DNA from: Prorocentrum cordatum
Taxonomy: Eukaryota > Sar > Dinophyceae > Prorocentrales > Prorocentraceae
Assembly: GCA_963575745.1 (NCBI GenBank)
Contig: CAUYUJ010004712.1
Location: 1-64,000, forward strand
Length of the DNA stretch: 64,000 nt
Reading direction: 5' to 3'
Shown here piece after piece: positions 1-7,939 of this stretch (position 1 is the stretch's first letter; each line of letters opens with the position of its first letter). The notes under the pieces were generated by a model, which was given only the letters and a program-made list of their open reading frames with translations, made no database searches and was not told the origin of the DNA. Made by a program: the position numbers and the translations under genes.

Positions 1-126
1 CCAGCATCCCCAGCATCCCCAGCATCCCCAGCATCCCCAGCATCCCCAGCATCCCCAGCATCCCCAGCATCCCCAGCATCCCCAGCATCCCCAGCATCCC
101 CAGCATCCCCAGCATCCCCAGCATCC
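1..126. repeat. 10-bp minisatellite (CAGCATCCCC)n
   Basis: About twelve near-perfect copies of a 10-bp unit run from the window edge into the left direct repeat of the retroelement. Two copies of the same unit stand at the start of the right direct repeat (3714-3733), so the array seems to belong to the terminal repeat and to vary in copy number, not to be independent flanking DNA. The array is cut by the window start. Confidence 0.95.
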
Positions 127-279
127 CTGGGCGAAAGATGCCCGTCGATGCGCCGGTGCACAGAAACATGTGGCAACATTAGGGTTCAGGGCGCTAAGCA
201 GCCGAGGCCACGCCCACGGTAAGCAGAGTCGTGGGGAGCCCGTCCGCACTGTTGAAAACATTTGCGATACCATTCAGCT
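118..279 (+). repeat. Left terminal direct repeat (pLTR-like)
   Basis: About 160 bp, matched base for base by 3723-3884 except for one missing T in the run before AGGG at 180-184. It ends at CATTCAGCT, after which the left copy leads into the ORF1 leader and the right copy into unrelated purine-rich DNA. A CACGGTAAGC stretch inside it resembles a splice donor. No hammerhead ribozyme core was found by eye on either strand. Confidence 0.85.
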
Positions 280-302
280 TAGTCTCGCATCTTCTATTCG
301 CA

Positions 303-1754
303 ATGGGCGACAGTGGAGAACGTTCCGGAGCGACTGGCGGAGCTAGCCAGGGCGCACTTCTGACCGCGGGGCGCGGACAGGGGTCACAGGGACAACCTCG
401 CAGGCCACTTCTTCAAGTGGATCCGCATGCAGCAGAAGCAGCAGCTCGGAGAGAGGAAGACGCACGTGAACGCAGCCCGCGGCGCGGGCCACAGCAAGTT
501 CAAGCACTAGCCCCACACACTGGTGACCCAACGTCTGAGATCACAGGCGAAGTCAGGAAGCTCGTCGAGGAGCGCCTGGGGGGGTACGTTACGGCAGACA
601 CAGCAAAACACGTCAAGCGACAGGCCAGTGAATTGGTGGCTAAAATACAATCTTTGCAGAACACAAACGCATCGATTACATCAGCAAAAGACTTGATCCA
701 AGCGTTGAGCGAGCCGGGGGACAAGTTACCTAACGGGTATCATTTGCGAAACGTCCCCATCCATTTCGAGACGACGCTATTGGATTCGGTGATGTGCGAG
801 CCTGACCGGAAGGTTATTGCCATTACTGACAACATGACTGTGCGGCAGGCCAAGGAACACATTCACAGGCAGTACTTGTTGATGCAAAAGCAGCTTGATC
901 TGAAGATTCTGGAGCAGCAGCGCGTCAACCTCCGCACGATCACGAAGAGAAGCACGTTCGTGACCAAGTGCATGTCCGGGCACGAACGCCAGACCACCGT
1001 GTGGGAAGAATTGGACTTGGACCTCGAAGAAGAGGACAAGGAGCTTGCCACACTTAACACCAAAGATTTCGAGGCACACATCAACACCTTGTACAAGAAG
1101 ATTGTAGACAAAGCAGCGGCTAGCCAAGAGGCGAAGCGATTAAAAGAACAAAGTAAGGCCGAAAGCAAGAAGCAGTTGGTGAATGAACTTGTCAGCAAAT
1201 CTCCAGAAGAGTATGTCGAACTAACAATTGCGCGCAAGGTCAAAGAGCAGCTCCAGAAGCAGGGCGGCAAGAAAGATTCTTACACTAAGCTGCAGCTGCT
1301 GGAAGCGAGGGCCGGCGTGGAGACGAACCCCGTAACCCTTATGACGTCATCTTTCCAGAACTTCGGCGTGACCGAGGCCGACGCGGAGAACGCCTTGAGA
1401 CCAAAAAACGACCAGGCCCCGCCCCCAGGGGCCAAATCTGGGGGAAAAAGTTCTGGCAAGGGGAAAAGTCAGGATTCGAAAGGGGCCAAGGGAAAAGGCA
1501 AAGGAAAGGGCAAATCCAAGGGCAAGGTCAACGCAGGAAAAGGCAAGGACAACAAGGGGAAGGGGAAAGCGTTTACTACCACAACGCAGTTTACAACAAG
1601 TCCGACTTCGAGGCCGACCTGGAGACCGACGGCGCCAGATCGAGATGGGAAAGGCGGCGCCAAAGGGTCAAAGAGTGGACCAGGCGGGAAAACCAAAGGC
1701 AAGAGCAAGGGCCGACCGAAAGGCAGGCCGAAAGGCTCTTCTGGAGGATGGTGA
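303..1754 (+). CDS. Retroelement ORF1, gag-like basic protein
   Basis: 483 residues from the ATG at 303; an upstream in-frame ATG at 231 would add 24 residues, but those overlap the terminal repeat, so 303 is preferred. I recognise no named domain. The N-terminus is Arg/Glu/Ala-rich. The middle (about residues 75-320) is charged and helical, with heptad-like stretches rich in K, E, Q and L that could form coiled coils. The tail (about 380-483) is a low-complexity Gly/Lys/Ser segment with KGKGKGK repeats, suited to binding nucleic acid. There is no CCHC zinc knuckle. It plausibly packages element RNA, like other retroelement ORF1 proteins. The last 466 nt overlap an open -1 frame continuous with ORF2, and a slippery heptamer lies at 1403-1409. 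The stop codon overlaps the ORF2 ATG. Confidence 0.8.
   Translation: MGDSGERSGATGGASQGALLTAGRGQGSQGQPRRPLLQVDPHAAEAAARREEDARERSPRRGPQQVQALAPHTGDPTSEITGEVRKLVEERLGGYVTADTAKHVKRQASELVAKIQSLQNTNASITSAKDLIQALSEPGDKLPNGYHLRNVPIHFETTLLDSVMCEPDRKVIAITDNMTVRQAKEHIHRQYLLMQKQLDLKILEQQRVNLRTITKRSTFVTKCMSGHERQTTVWEELDLDLEEEDKELATLNTKDFEAHINTLYKKIVDKAAASQEAKRLKEQSKAESKKQLVNELVSKSPEEYVELTIARKVKEQLQKQGGKKDSYTKLQLLEARAGVETNPVTLMTSSFQNFGVTEADAENALRPKNDQAPPPGAKSGGKSSGKGKSQDSKGAKGKGKGKGKSKGKVNAGKGKDNKGKGKAFTTTTQFTTSPTSRPTWRPTAPDRDGKGGAKGSKSGPGGKTKGKSKGRPKGRPKGSSGGW
1403..1444 (+). promoter_or_regulatory. Putative -1 ribosomal frameshift signal: slippery heptamer plus H-type pseudoknot
   Basis: The heptamer A AAA AAC (1403-1409) is in phase with ORF1 codons (AAA at 1404, AAC at 1407). 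After a 5-nt spacer (1410-1414), GGCCCC (1415-1420) pairs with GGGGCC (1428-1433) as stem 1. The loop segment CCCCCA (1422-1427) pairs with TGGGGG (1439-1444) as stem 2, leaving a 1-nt loop 1 and a 5-nt loop 3. That is the standard H-type pseudoknot geometry of viral and retroelement frameshift sites. The -1 frame is open from 1289 through the ORF2 stop at 3703. The predicted fusion is about 369 + 113 + 651 residues. Pairing was found by eye and no energy was computed. Confidence 0.75.
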
Positions 1755-3703
1755 AAGGCATGACCGTGGCGGACTTCCGCCATTTACTGGAGTGTGGAAA
1801 AGACGTTCCAGACATGTACATATTTGACAATGATAAGAGAGAAGCTGTCCAGCCACCGCCGGGCATGATTGCATGGCCAATTGAGTTTTCGCTTGCGAAA
1901 CATCATCGCAAGCACGTATTTCGCCGCCGTTGCGCTCCGAAGATGAGCGACATCAGCATCGCCTTGAACAGTTGGTATAACAAACAAATGTGGAGATACA
2001 CAGCTTCCCAACAGGACGATCGCGAAGATAACCCATGGAGAAGATTCCGACCCAAGCCGGCGATAACACCTCCGTGCCCTGCCGCGGTGCCACCGTCGTT
2101 TGACCAGGCATGCAGAGAAATAGTGGACGGGGTGTGGCACGAGTGCCGAAGAGCACGAGGCCGCCACATGGGCAACAGGGGGGCCATCTCCAATCTATCT
2201 GGGATCGTGTCTTTGGCAATGGATATTTTCAGGTATGGGGGCATAGGTGTGTTACCCACCGACAAAGATGGAGGTTACTGTTTGATTCCTAAGGCAACAT
2301 TAGTCGCAGAGAGCCTGAATATTGTACAGACCACACGGTATCGAGAGGTCCGAAATCCCACAGATGCAGCAGATGAGTTTTTCGATGATTACGCTCTGGC
2401 TGTCAAGGAAGCTGGGAAGCAACTTGATGATCTCCGCCTTGTCCACGCGCTTCTATCCTGGGGTCGCGAAGGCAACCTTAAAATGATATCTCGTTTGAAA
2501 TGCACGGTGAAAACGCACAAGCCTGCAGGAGAGGTCGAATTACGAGCCATACATGCTAGCACGGGCAGTCCACTGACCGGTGGCATGCGCTATGTGTCTT
2601 CTCTCCTCCGTCCATTTCTCGCAAGGCAACCCCACATTCTACGAGACAGCCAGGACTTGCTACATCAATTACGGGGTATTGCCGTTCTTGAGAACGACCG
2701 CTTCCTCAAGATAGATATCAAGGACTATTTCATGAGTGGGGAGCATCATCAGCTAATCCATCATTCTTCTCAGGCGATAGAGTGCCCTGCGTCGCGGCAA
2801 GCGTACAAAACCATCCTGGCCGCGATACTCCGTAATCAGCTCGTCTCCGTGGAGGGGGTAGCCGATAGATTATGGACAGTACAGTGGGGCACTGGTATGG
2901 GTCTGCTTTGCTCGGGGGACGTCAGCGACACAGCCTTCCATTATATGGTTGAGGAGAACTTCGCAACAGACGCTGGGGTGCAGCGACAATACGGCGTCAA
3001 ATTTTACGGAAGATTCAAGGATGATATCTTTATCATTTTGGACGGGGCCGCTCACGCTACGCAGTGGGGCGCCTTCGTAAGAGAGATGCGGATACGGAGC
3101 CAGTTCTTCAAGCTCAAAGTCGAAAGCTTGAGAGTGGAATCGGCTGTCATGCTTGACGTGGAATTGAGGAAAGATGACGAATGGAGGCGCACAGGCAGAT
3201 TGTCTCATTACTGCTTCGTCAAGCCGACCTCGATCTATACTCCTCTTTCCCTATCTTCTGCTCACCCCGTGCACGTTCACCTCGCATGGCCGGCGGCCAT
3301 GGTGAGGAGATTCAGGAGACTGTGTTGCACCAAGAAGTCTGCAGCAGCTTGTATCGATACATTCTTTTCTGGCGTGAGAGTCCGTGACGGAATACATCAT
3401 ACCAGCGATGTTTACGAGAGTTGCCATCCCCAGTTTTCCAACAGAGGCAGGAGCTCTAGTGCGAAGTCGTTTCTGGTGCTTCCCTATTACAAGGAGTGGG
3501 AAAGCGCTAAATTCAGGAGCGTCTTCAGGAGAGTAGAGCAGAAGTGGGGTAGCGGAGGCGGTCTCGGCAAAGTCGGGATTTCCTTTAAGCTTTCCTCCAA
3601 GCATGTTGTACACGTTATAACAGGCATGAACAGACACCCTGGGGATGACTCTTGGAGTGTTCTGACAGAGTGTGCACCGCTTCAGGTTGGTAGGCAGGGG
3701 TAG
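1748..3703 (+). CDS. Penelope-like reverse transcriptase (ORF2), no GIY-YIG domain
   Basis: 651 residues from the first ATG. RT blocks in order: PTDKDGGYCLIPK (about 170-182, the Penelope ADKG-type block); KCTVKTHKPAGEVELRAIHA then GSPLTGG (251-279); motif A FLKIDIKDYF with Asp323; motif B GTGMGLLCSGD (381-391); motif C GRFKDDIFII with catalytic Asp425 and Asp426; then a LDVEL block (469-473). A Penelope-type thumb follows (VKPTSIYTPLSLSSAHPVHV, about 491-510), then an RRFRRLC segment and YYKEWESAKFR. The protein ends about 50 residues after that, with no GIY-YIG nuclease and no room for one. The RT would copy element RNA, perhaps priming from exposed chromosome ends as proposed for endonuclease-less relatives. 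Its frame is open for 459 nt upstream of the ATG, so translation as a -1 fusion with ORF1 is likely; reinitiation at the overlapping stop/start (ATGGTGA) is the alternative. Confidence 0.88.
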   Translation: MVKGMTVADFRHLLECGKDVPDMYIFDNDKREAVQPPPGMIAWPIEFSLAKHHRKHVFRRRCAPKMSDISIALNSWYNKQMWRYTASQQDDREDNPWRRFRPKPAITPPCPAAVPPSFDQACREIVDGVWHECRRARGRHMGNRGAISNLSGIVSLAMDIFRYGGIGVLPTDKDGGYCLIPKATLVAESLNIVQTTRYREVRNPTDAADEFFDDYALAVKEAGKQLDDLRLVHALLSWGREGNLKMISRLKCTVKTHKPAGEVELRAIHASTGSPLTGGMRYVSSLLRPFLARQPHILRDSQDLLHQLRGIAVLENDRFLKIDIKDYFMSGEHHQLIHHSSQAIECPASRQAYKTILAAILRNQLVSVEGVADRLWTVQWGTGMGLLCSGDVSDTAFHYMVEENFATDAGVQRQYGVKFYGRFKDDIFIILDGAAHATQWGAFVREMRIRSQFFKLKVESLRVESAVMLDVELRKDDEWRRTGRLSHYCFVKPTSIYTPLSLSSAHPVHVHLAWPAAMVRRFRRLCCTKKSAAACIDTFFSGVRVRDGIHHTSDVYESCHPQFSNRGRSSSAKSFLVLPYYKEWESAKFRSVFRRVEQKWGSGGGLGKVGISFKLSSKHVVHVITGMNRHPGDDSWSVLTECAPLQVGRQG

Positions 3704-3713
3704 GTGGAGGTTT

Positions 3714-3884
3714 CAGCATCCCCAGCATCCCTGGGCGAAAGATGCCCGTCGATGCGCCGGTGCACAGAAACATGTGGCAACATTTAGGGTTCAGGGCGCT
3801 AAGCAGCCGAGGCCACGCCCACGGTAAGCAGAGTCGTGGGGAGCCCGTCCGCACTGTTGAAAACATTTGCGATACCATTCAGCT
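3714..3884 (+). repeat. Right terminal direct repeat (pLTR-like)
   Basis: Matches 118-279, preceded by two minisatellite units. It contains TTTAGGG followed directly by TTCAGGG (3783-3796): one perfect and one near copy of the TTTAGGG telomere unit reported for plants and dinoflagellates. The left copy has ATTAGGG at the same place. Confidence 0.85.
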
Positions 3885-4559
3885 GGCGCGAACGAGAGGG
3901 GCGGCAGAAGCGGGCGGGAGCAGAAGGGGGGGGAGGGAGAAGTCGGGAGGGAGAGGGGGAGGGAAGGGGAAGGGAGACAGGGAGGGCAGGGGGGGAGGGG
4001 TAAAAAAAGCGAGCGCACCACTTCGGACGGTGTCACAGTCTGGGCCCCTAAACCGCGCGTGCTCAACGGACCCGCCTCACAAACCGGGGGGCGCCCCATA
4101 CTGAACAGGGGTGGTGGGATGGGTTCGGGGGTCGAATCCCCCCCTGCGAAAATCATAAGTTCATTACGCCCTTCCTGCAGTTTCCTTCGGAAGTCGTGAG
4201 GGATATTTACGAAAACCATCGGACTACGTTCGAAACCAGCAAGCTTCCTCAAGGGAGCCCCGCACCGCCTGAAGAAAGACTTTAGATTTCCTCTGAAATC
4301 CTGTAAGACTCCTTGGGGCACCACTGGGTGCAGTGCAGTGCCTAAGACCTCCATCGCAGCGAAGTTCCATTCAAGTGGTGGTGCTGGTGGTGGCGGTGGT
4401 GGTGTGTGTGTGGGGGGGATAACTTTCTCTCCGCCCCTCTCTCCCCACCACCACCGCCATCACCACTCCCCTCCTCCTTCTCCTCCGTTGGTCAAAAAAC
4501 TGATTGCCAACGCGGCGTTCACACTTTGTTATGTGAGTAGCGCCTCTCGCCCCTCCTCC
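3885..4559. other. Unassigned interval, purine-rich then mixed
   Basis: 3895-4012 is a G/A-rich stretch on the plus strand. A GGGGGTCGAATCCCCC hairpin (about 4126-4141) recalls a tRNA T-arm but no tRNA can be folded around it. GGTGGT and CCACCACC runs occupy 4376-4470. I see no credible gene. Confidence 0.6.
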
Positions 4560-4789
4560 TCATCCTCCTTCCCCTCCTCCTCCTCCTCCTCCTCCTCCTC
4601 CTCCTCCTCCTCCTCCTCCTCCTCCTCCTCCTCCTCCTCCTCCTCCTCCTCCTCCTCCTCCTCTCAGTTGGTCAGAAAACTAGTTGTTAAATCGACGCTT
4701 ACACTTAGTTTTGTGATTTACGCCTCTCGCTCCTCCTCCTCCTCCTCCTCCTCCTCCTCCTCCACCTCCTCCTCCTCCTTCTCCTCCTT
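4560..4789. repeat. CCT triplet arrays, two blocks
   Basis: Blocks at about 4555-4665 and 4733-4789 are separated by a 60-bp unique stretch. The second block ends exactly where the 543-bp dispersed repeat begins. Confidence 0.95.
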
Positions 4790-5332
4790 GCGAACAGCGA
4801 AGGGAAATAACACAACATAGTATCACACAAGGACAGGGACGTGGGAACGAGAGCTGGACGGTCCGGCTTGGGCCCTTGCGGGAGACGCGGACTTCGCAAC
4901 TAGGTGTGGCAGGCGTGATGTTTCCGAAAGGGCCGGGGTAGGGCACGAGAGGAGGATGAGGAGGATGGTCGACAGCCGTGGCGCCGTGATGCCCAGGTAT
5001 CTCTCCGCTCAAGTTTTGCACCGCTGTCGCTATCGTTGTCTGTCCAGGGGGGCAAGAGTTGTCCACCCCAGCGCGGTCCACAGTTCGCCTTGTTTTGAAT
5101 CTTGCCGCGCAATTGTCCAATGTCGTTCGTTCCGTTGTCTGTCTCATTATCTTTCTCTTGCCTTATCTATATAGCTCTCTGTCTCCCATCGCGCCTGTTA
5201 TATCCAATCGTGGTCCTGTCCGTAACGGTTTAGGCTCTGGCTCGATGGTGTCGCACAGGCGCTCAAGTCATTAGCGAGGGCCTCGTTGCAGAGCCGTGGG
5301 GCGCAGAAGCATTCAACATCTTAGCCGAGAAA
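4790..5332. repeat. 543-bp dispersed repeat, copy A
   Basis: Aligns without visible indels to 11220-11762 at roughly 97% identity by eye, in the same orientation. The shared minus-strand open frame is unlikely to be a gene: most differences between the copies change the amino acid. Both copies touch a CCT tract at one edge. Confidence 0.9.
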
Positions 5333-6018
5333 CTAATTCCCCTTCGTCTGTACTTTGAACCGGCCTTCAGCCACGGCGAGTGCAGTATACACCCGCGATT
5401 CCGTTTCGTTTCGTGGTTCCATGTACTTTTCCTTCCCGTCTCCTCTATATTCTTACTTGGAAGCTACGCTACATTGGTGAAGAGATGGCCCGACCCAGAC
5501 CTCCGAGGACGTCGACGAGCGGAAGTCTTGGGCCCCGTCGGTCCGTTGTTGGGATGTCCGGGGCCGGACGCCGTGCCATTCGTTGTGGAGTGGGCTTGGC
5601 GGCGCGTCGCGGTCCATGACACGTCCGCTCTCATGGCGGCGATCGCTGTACTCCAGATTTCGTAATAAAAGGGAGGGGGTCTGGACCCTCCAAGACAAGC
5701 CATTTCGGACCTCCCCCGTGGGAGAACCCTCCGAAGCATCGTCCCCAGACCCCCCAGGCCCTCCAAGATAGCCTGGAAGAGACCCCCCTCCCCTCTCTTT
5801 CTCCTCCTCCTCCTCCTCCTCCCTGCCTCCTCCCTGCCTCCTCTCCTCCTCCTCCTCCTCCTCCTCCTCCTCCTCCACCTCCTCCTCCTCCTGGCGTTGT
5901 GTCCGCCTGGGATGCCATGGGGACGCAGCTCGCCGCACATGGCCCAACTCCTCCTCCACTTGTGCCTGGCGCTCAGCGCAGCACGGCTTCGCTGGGCGCT
6001 GCGGCATCCTCGCCCGAC
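5333..6018. other. Unassigned interval with a CCT tract
   Basis: CCT-rich blocks lie at 5801-5824 and 5842-5893. The rest is unique GC-rich DNA with open frames on both strands but no recognisable protein. Confidence 0.6.
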
Positions 6019-6023
6019 AAGAT

Positions 6024-6187
6024 TGAAGGGCCCTTGGGACACACAAATAAATAGACACAAATAAAAAGGATTCGCCCTATTTTCCCATATTTTCTAGGTT
6101 TTCGTCTTCCCTCCCAAGCCCCATATTTTCCATATTTTCCCGGCAGTCGACGATTAATTGTGTCCGTGTGTTTTTTCCCCCTCTTGA
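6024..6187. mobile_element. Small inverted-repeat element, family B, copy 1
   Basis: 164 bp with the same sequence as 8597-8755: GGGACACACAAATAAATA near the left end, CCATATTTTCC repeats in the middle, GTCGACGATTAATTGTGT near the right end. The ends are imperfectly inverted (TGAAGGG against TCAAGAGGG). A 5-bp AAGAT stands on both sides (6019-6023, 6188-6192), fitting a target duplication. It is AT-rich against a GC-rich background and has no coding capacity. Confidence 0.7.
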
Positions 6188-6192
6188 AAGAT

Positions 6193-7824
6193 GGTTGCGC
6201 CGGGGTCTACGCCTGAGGGATCCAAGAATGGCCGCGGCGATCTTGCAGCAGGGTTCGCCAATCGAGCTCCGTTGGCGTCGTCTGGCATCTGGCGAAGGCC
6301 CCAAATGAAGCGGGTGCGGCGCATGCGCTCTCGGGTAAAACTGGCCTGTATTTAGGAAGGCTCGTCTCCAAAGACATCGCGGTCCAGGACTGCAGGGGCG
6401 CCTTGTCGAACATCTTCGCATGCTCATCCGCCCAGGCTCCACAGTTGTCGGTTCCCGTCCACGGTATGTGATGCTGCGCAGGAGTCTGGCGTCAGTTTGT
6501 TTCCTGCCACTTGTTCTTCGATGCTCGCCGGTGGCATGCGCGGCGGCGGAAACGTTGCTGATTCGCACGACAGCTCCGCGGTGCAATGTGGTGGAGGCAA
6601 AGGCCCACGCTCGACGCTGAGGTCTTCCTCAACGCATTCGGCCTCGTTCCCAACCGCGCCGCCGCCCCGTTCCTCGTTTCAGACCTCGAGCTCCTCCCAC
6701 AGCAAGTGTGTAGGAGTCGCCAGTCACGCAGCGGATCTTTGCGGCTGGCCGTGACAACCTTCGTAATGCTGGGGCCGCGTATGTGTGGATCCCGATCTCC
6801 CGTCTGTAGGTTGAACTCGTGAGGGAGAGCGTGGCCCGCGCGGGGCAGCACGGTCCTCTGAACCTGCTCCAGGAAGGCTACGAGCTTCTGTTCTTGGCGC
6901 ATCTGTCGGCGAGACGACCGCCAGCTTCGCTTCCAAAAGACTGGCGGCGCTGGGAGCCCGCCGATTAGTTGTGCGCGTGTGCGAGTCTGCTTGAGAAGCT
7001 TTGTCCGGGGAGTCCTGTCCGCCTTGCAGTGCGCTCGTAGATCGACAAGCATCTGCGGTTTCTTAGATGCCCAACTCCCCGGGCCCCCCCTCTGCCGATC
7101 GAAACGGGCGCAGCTCGGCTCCCGGGGCCATTGGGGAGAGTGACATCGCGAGCTTTGCTTCCAATCCGCTGCGTTCCTGCCAGGAGGCGGTTGCAGCGAT
7201 CGCTTTCGGTCGCGACCAGTCGGGCGCCGCTGTGGCAGGACAAGTTCGACGCTAACGCATCGCTGCGCACCATGACGGCGAGTGATTTTGCGGACTTCTC
7301 ATGGGGAGCTTTGGGGAAAGCGGCGAATGCACCATCCCTGAAAGCTGCGGGCGGGGAGTGGCGTTTGCCGGTCTGGCCGACAGCCGGACATCTCTTGTCT
7401 CGGATGAACGCGCGGGCTCGGCAGGCGCGGCTCCCTCCTCGCGCTGCCAAGCACGCTCGGCGGGGCGCGCAGCCAGCGTCCAGCCGTAACGAGCGTTCGT
7501 CTCCGCCGAGCCAGCGGCGACAGGTCGAACGCAGCATGGAGGAGACGTGCTCCAGCGGGAATCTCATTCGCGGCGGAGATCGGGATAAAAACAGAGCGCG
7601 GACAGCCAAACCTCCAGAAGTATGTTTGCACCTCTTGCAAGCTGCACTGCAGGACCCAGCATGGAAGCTCACGAAATTGCCAGGGCATGGTGTCGAAGCG
7701 TTCTTTTGGGGCTCGCTCGCAGTGGGGCATGCCGCGGCGCCTCCGACAGCAGCGCCGGTCGGCGGACCGAGCGGTGCCATCGATGTTCCATTTCTGGTAA
7801 AATCGAACTGTTTCGACGACCACT
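6193..7824. other. Unassigned interval upstream of an RT relic
   Basis: Open frames exist on both strands. The longest plus-strand frame (7131-8243) runs through a CCT tract and is coding-like only in its last third, where it enters the RT relic. A TATA-like or poly(A) signal cannot be assigned. Part of this interval may be decayed retroelement sequence. Confidence 0.4.
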
Positions 7825-7886
7825 CCTCCTCCTCCTCCTCCTCCTCCTCCTCCTCCTCCTCCTCCTCCTCCTCCTCCTCCTCCTCG
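7825..7886. repeat. CCT triplet array
   Basis: About twenty uninterrupted CCT units between two unique GC-rich stretches. Confidence 0.95.
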
Positions 7887-7939
7887 GGCGTGCGAAGATG
7901 CACCAAGCCCTTGCACTCGTGCTGGAGGCGGGTGACTGA

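Larger units (their letters stand above)
118..3884 (+). mobile_element. Penelope-like retrotransposon, apparently full length
   Basis: Two long ORFs on the plus strand lie between direct repeats (118-279 and 3714-3884) that differ by a single T. The second ORF carries the RT signature of Penelope-like elements, including the KTHKP block and the thumb segment with SSAHP. No GIY-YIG endonuclease follows the RT, as in the endonuclease-deficient Athena/Coprina type described at chromosome ends. Both ORFs are free of internal stops and the repeats are over 99% identical, so the insertion looks recent. Element ends are inferred from the repeats. No target duplication can be checked because the window begins inside the left repeat. 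Confidence 0.8.

Noticed and set aside
118-283. Hammerhead ribozyme in the terminal direct repeat, as in many Penelope-like elements
   Set aside because: No CUGANGA core followed by GAAA was found on either strand; the GAAAGATG and CAGAAAC pieces do not fit the required order.
231-302. ORF1 start at 231
   Set aside because: The extra 24 residues are encoded by the terminal repeat and its border; the ATG at 303 starts the distinctive sequence.
1300-1350. 2A-like skipping peptide in ORF1 (AGVETNPVT)
   Set aside because: Resembles the VETNP core, but the essential preceding Asp and the final Gly-Pro are absent, so it should not function.
4100-4160. tRNA gene around GGGGGTCGAATCCCCC
   Set aside because: The T-loop lacks the normal TTC and no acceptor or anticodon arm can be paired upstream.
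4680-5147. Minus-strand ORF shared by both 543-bp repeat copies
   Set aside because: Most differences between copies change the amino acid, and no domain is recognisable; it looks like noncoding repeat.
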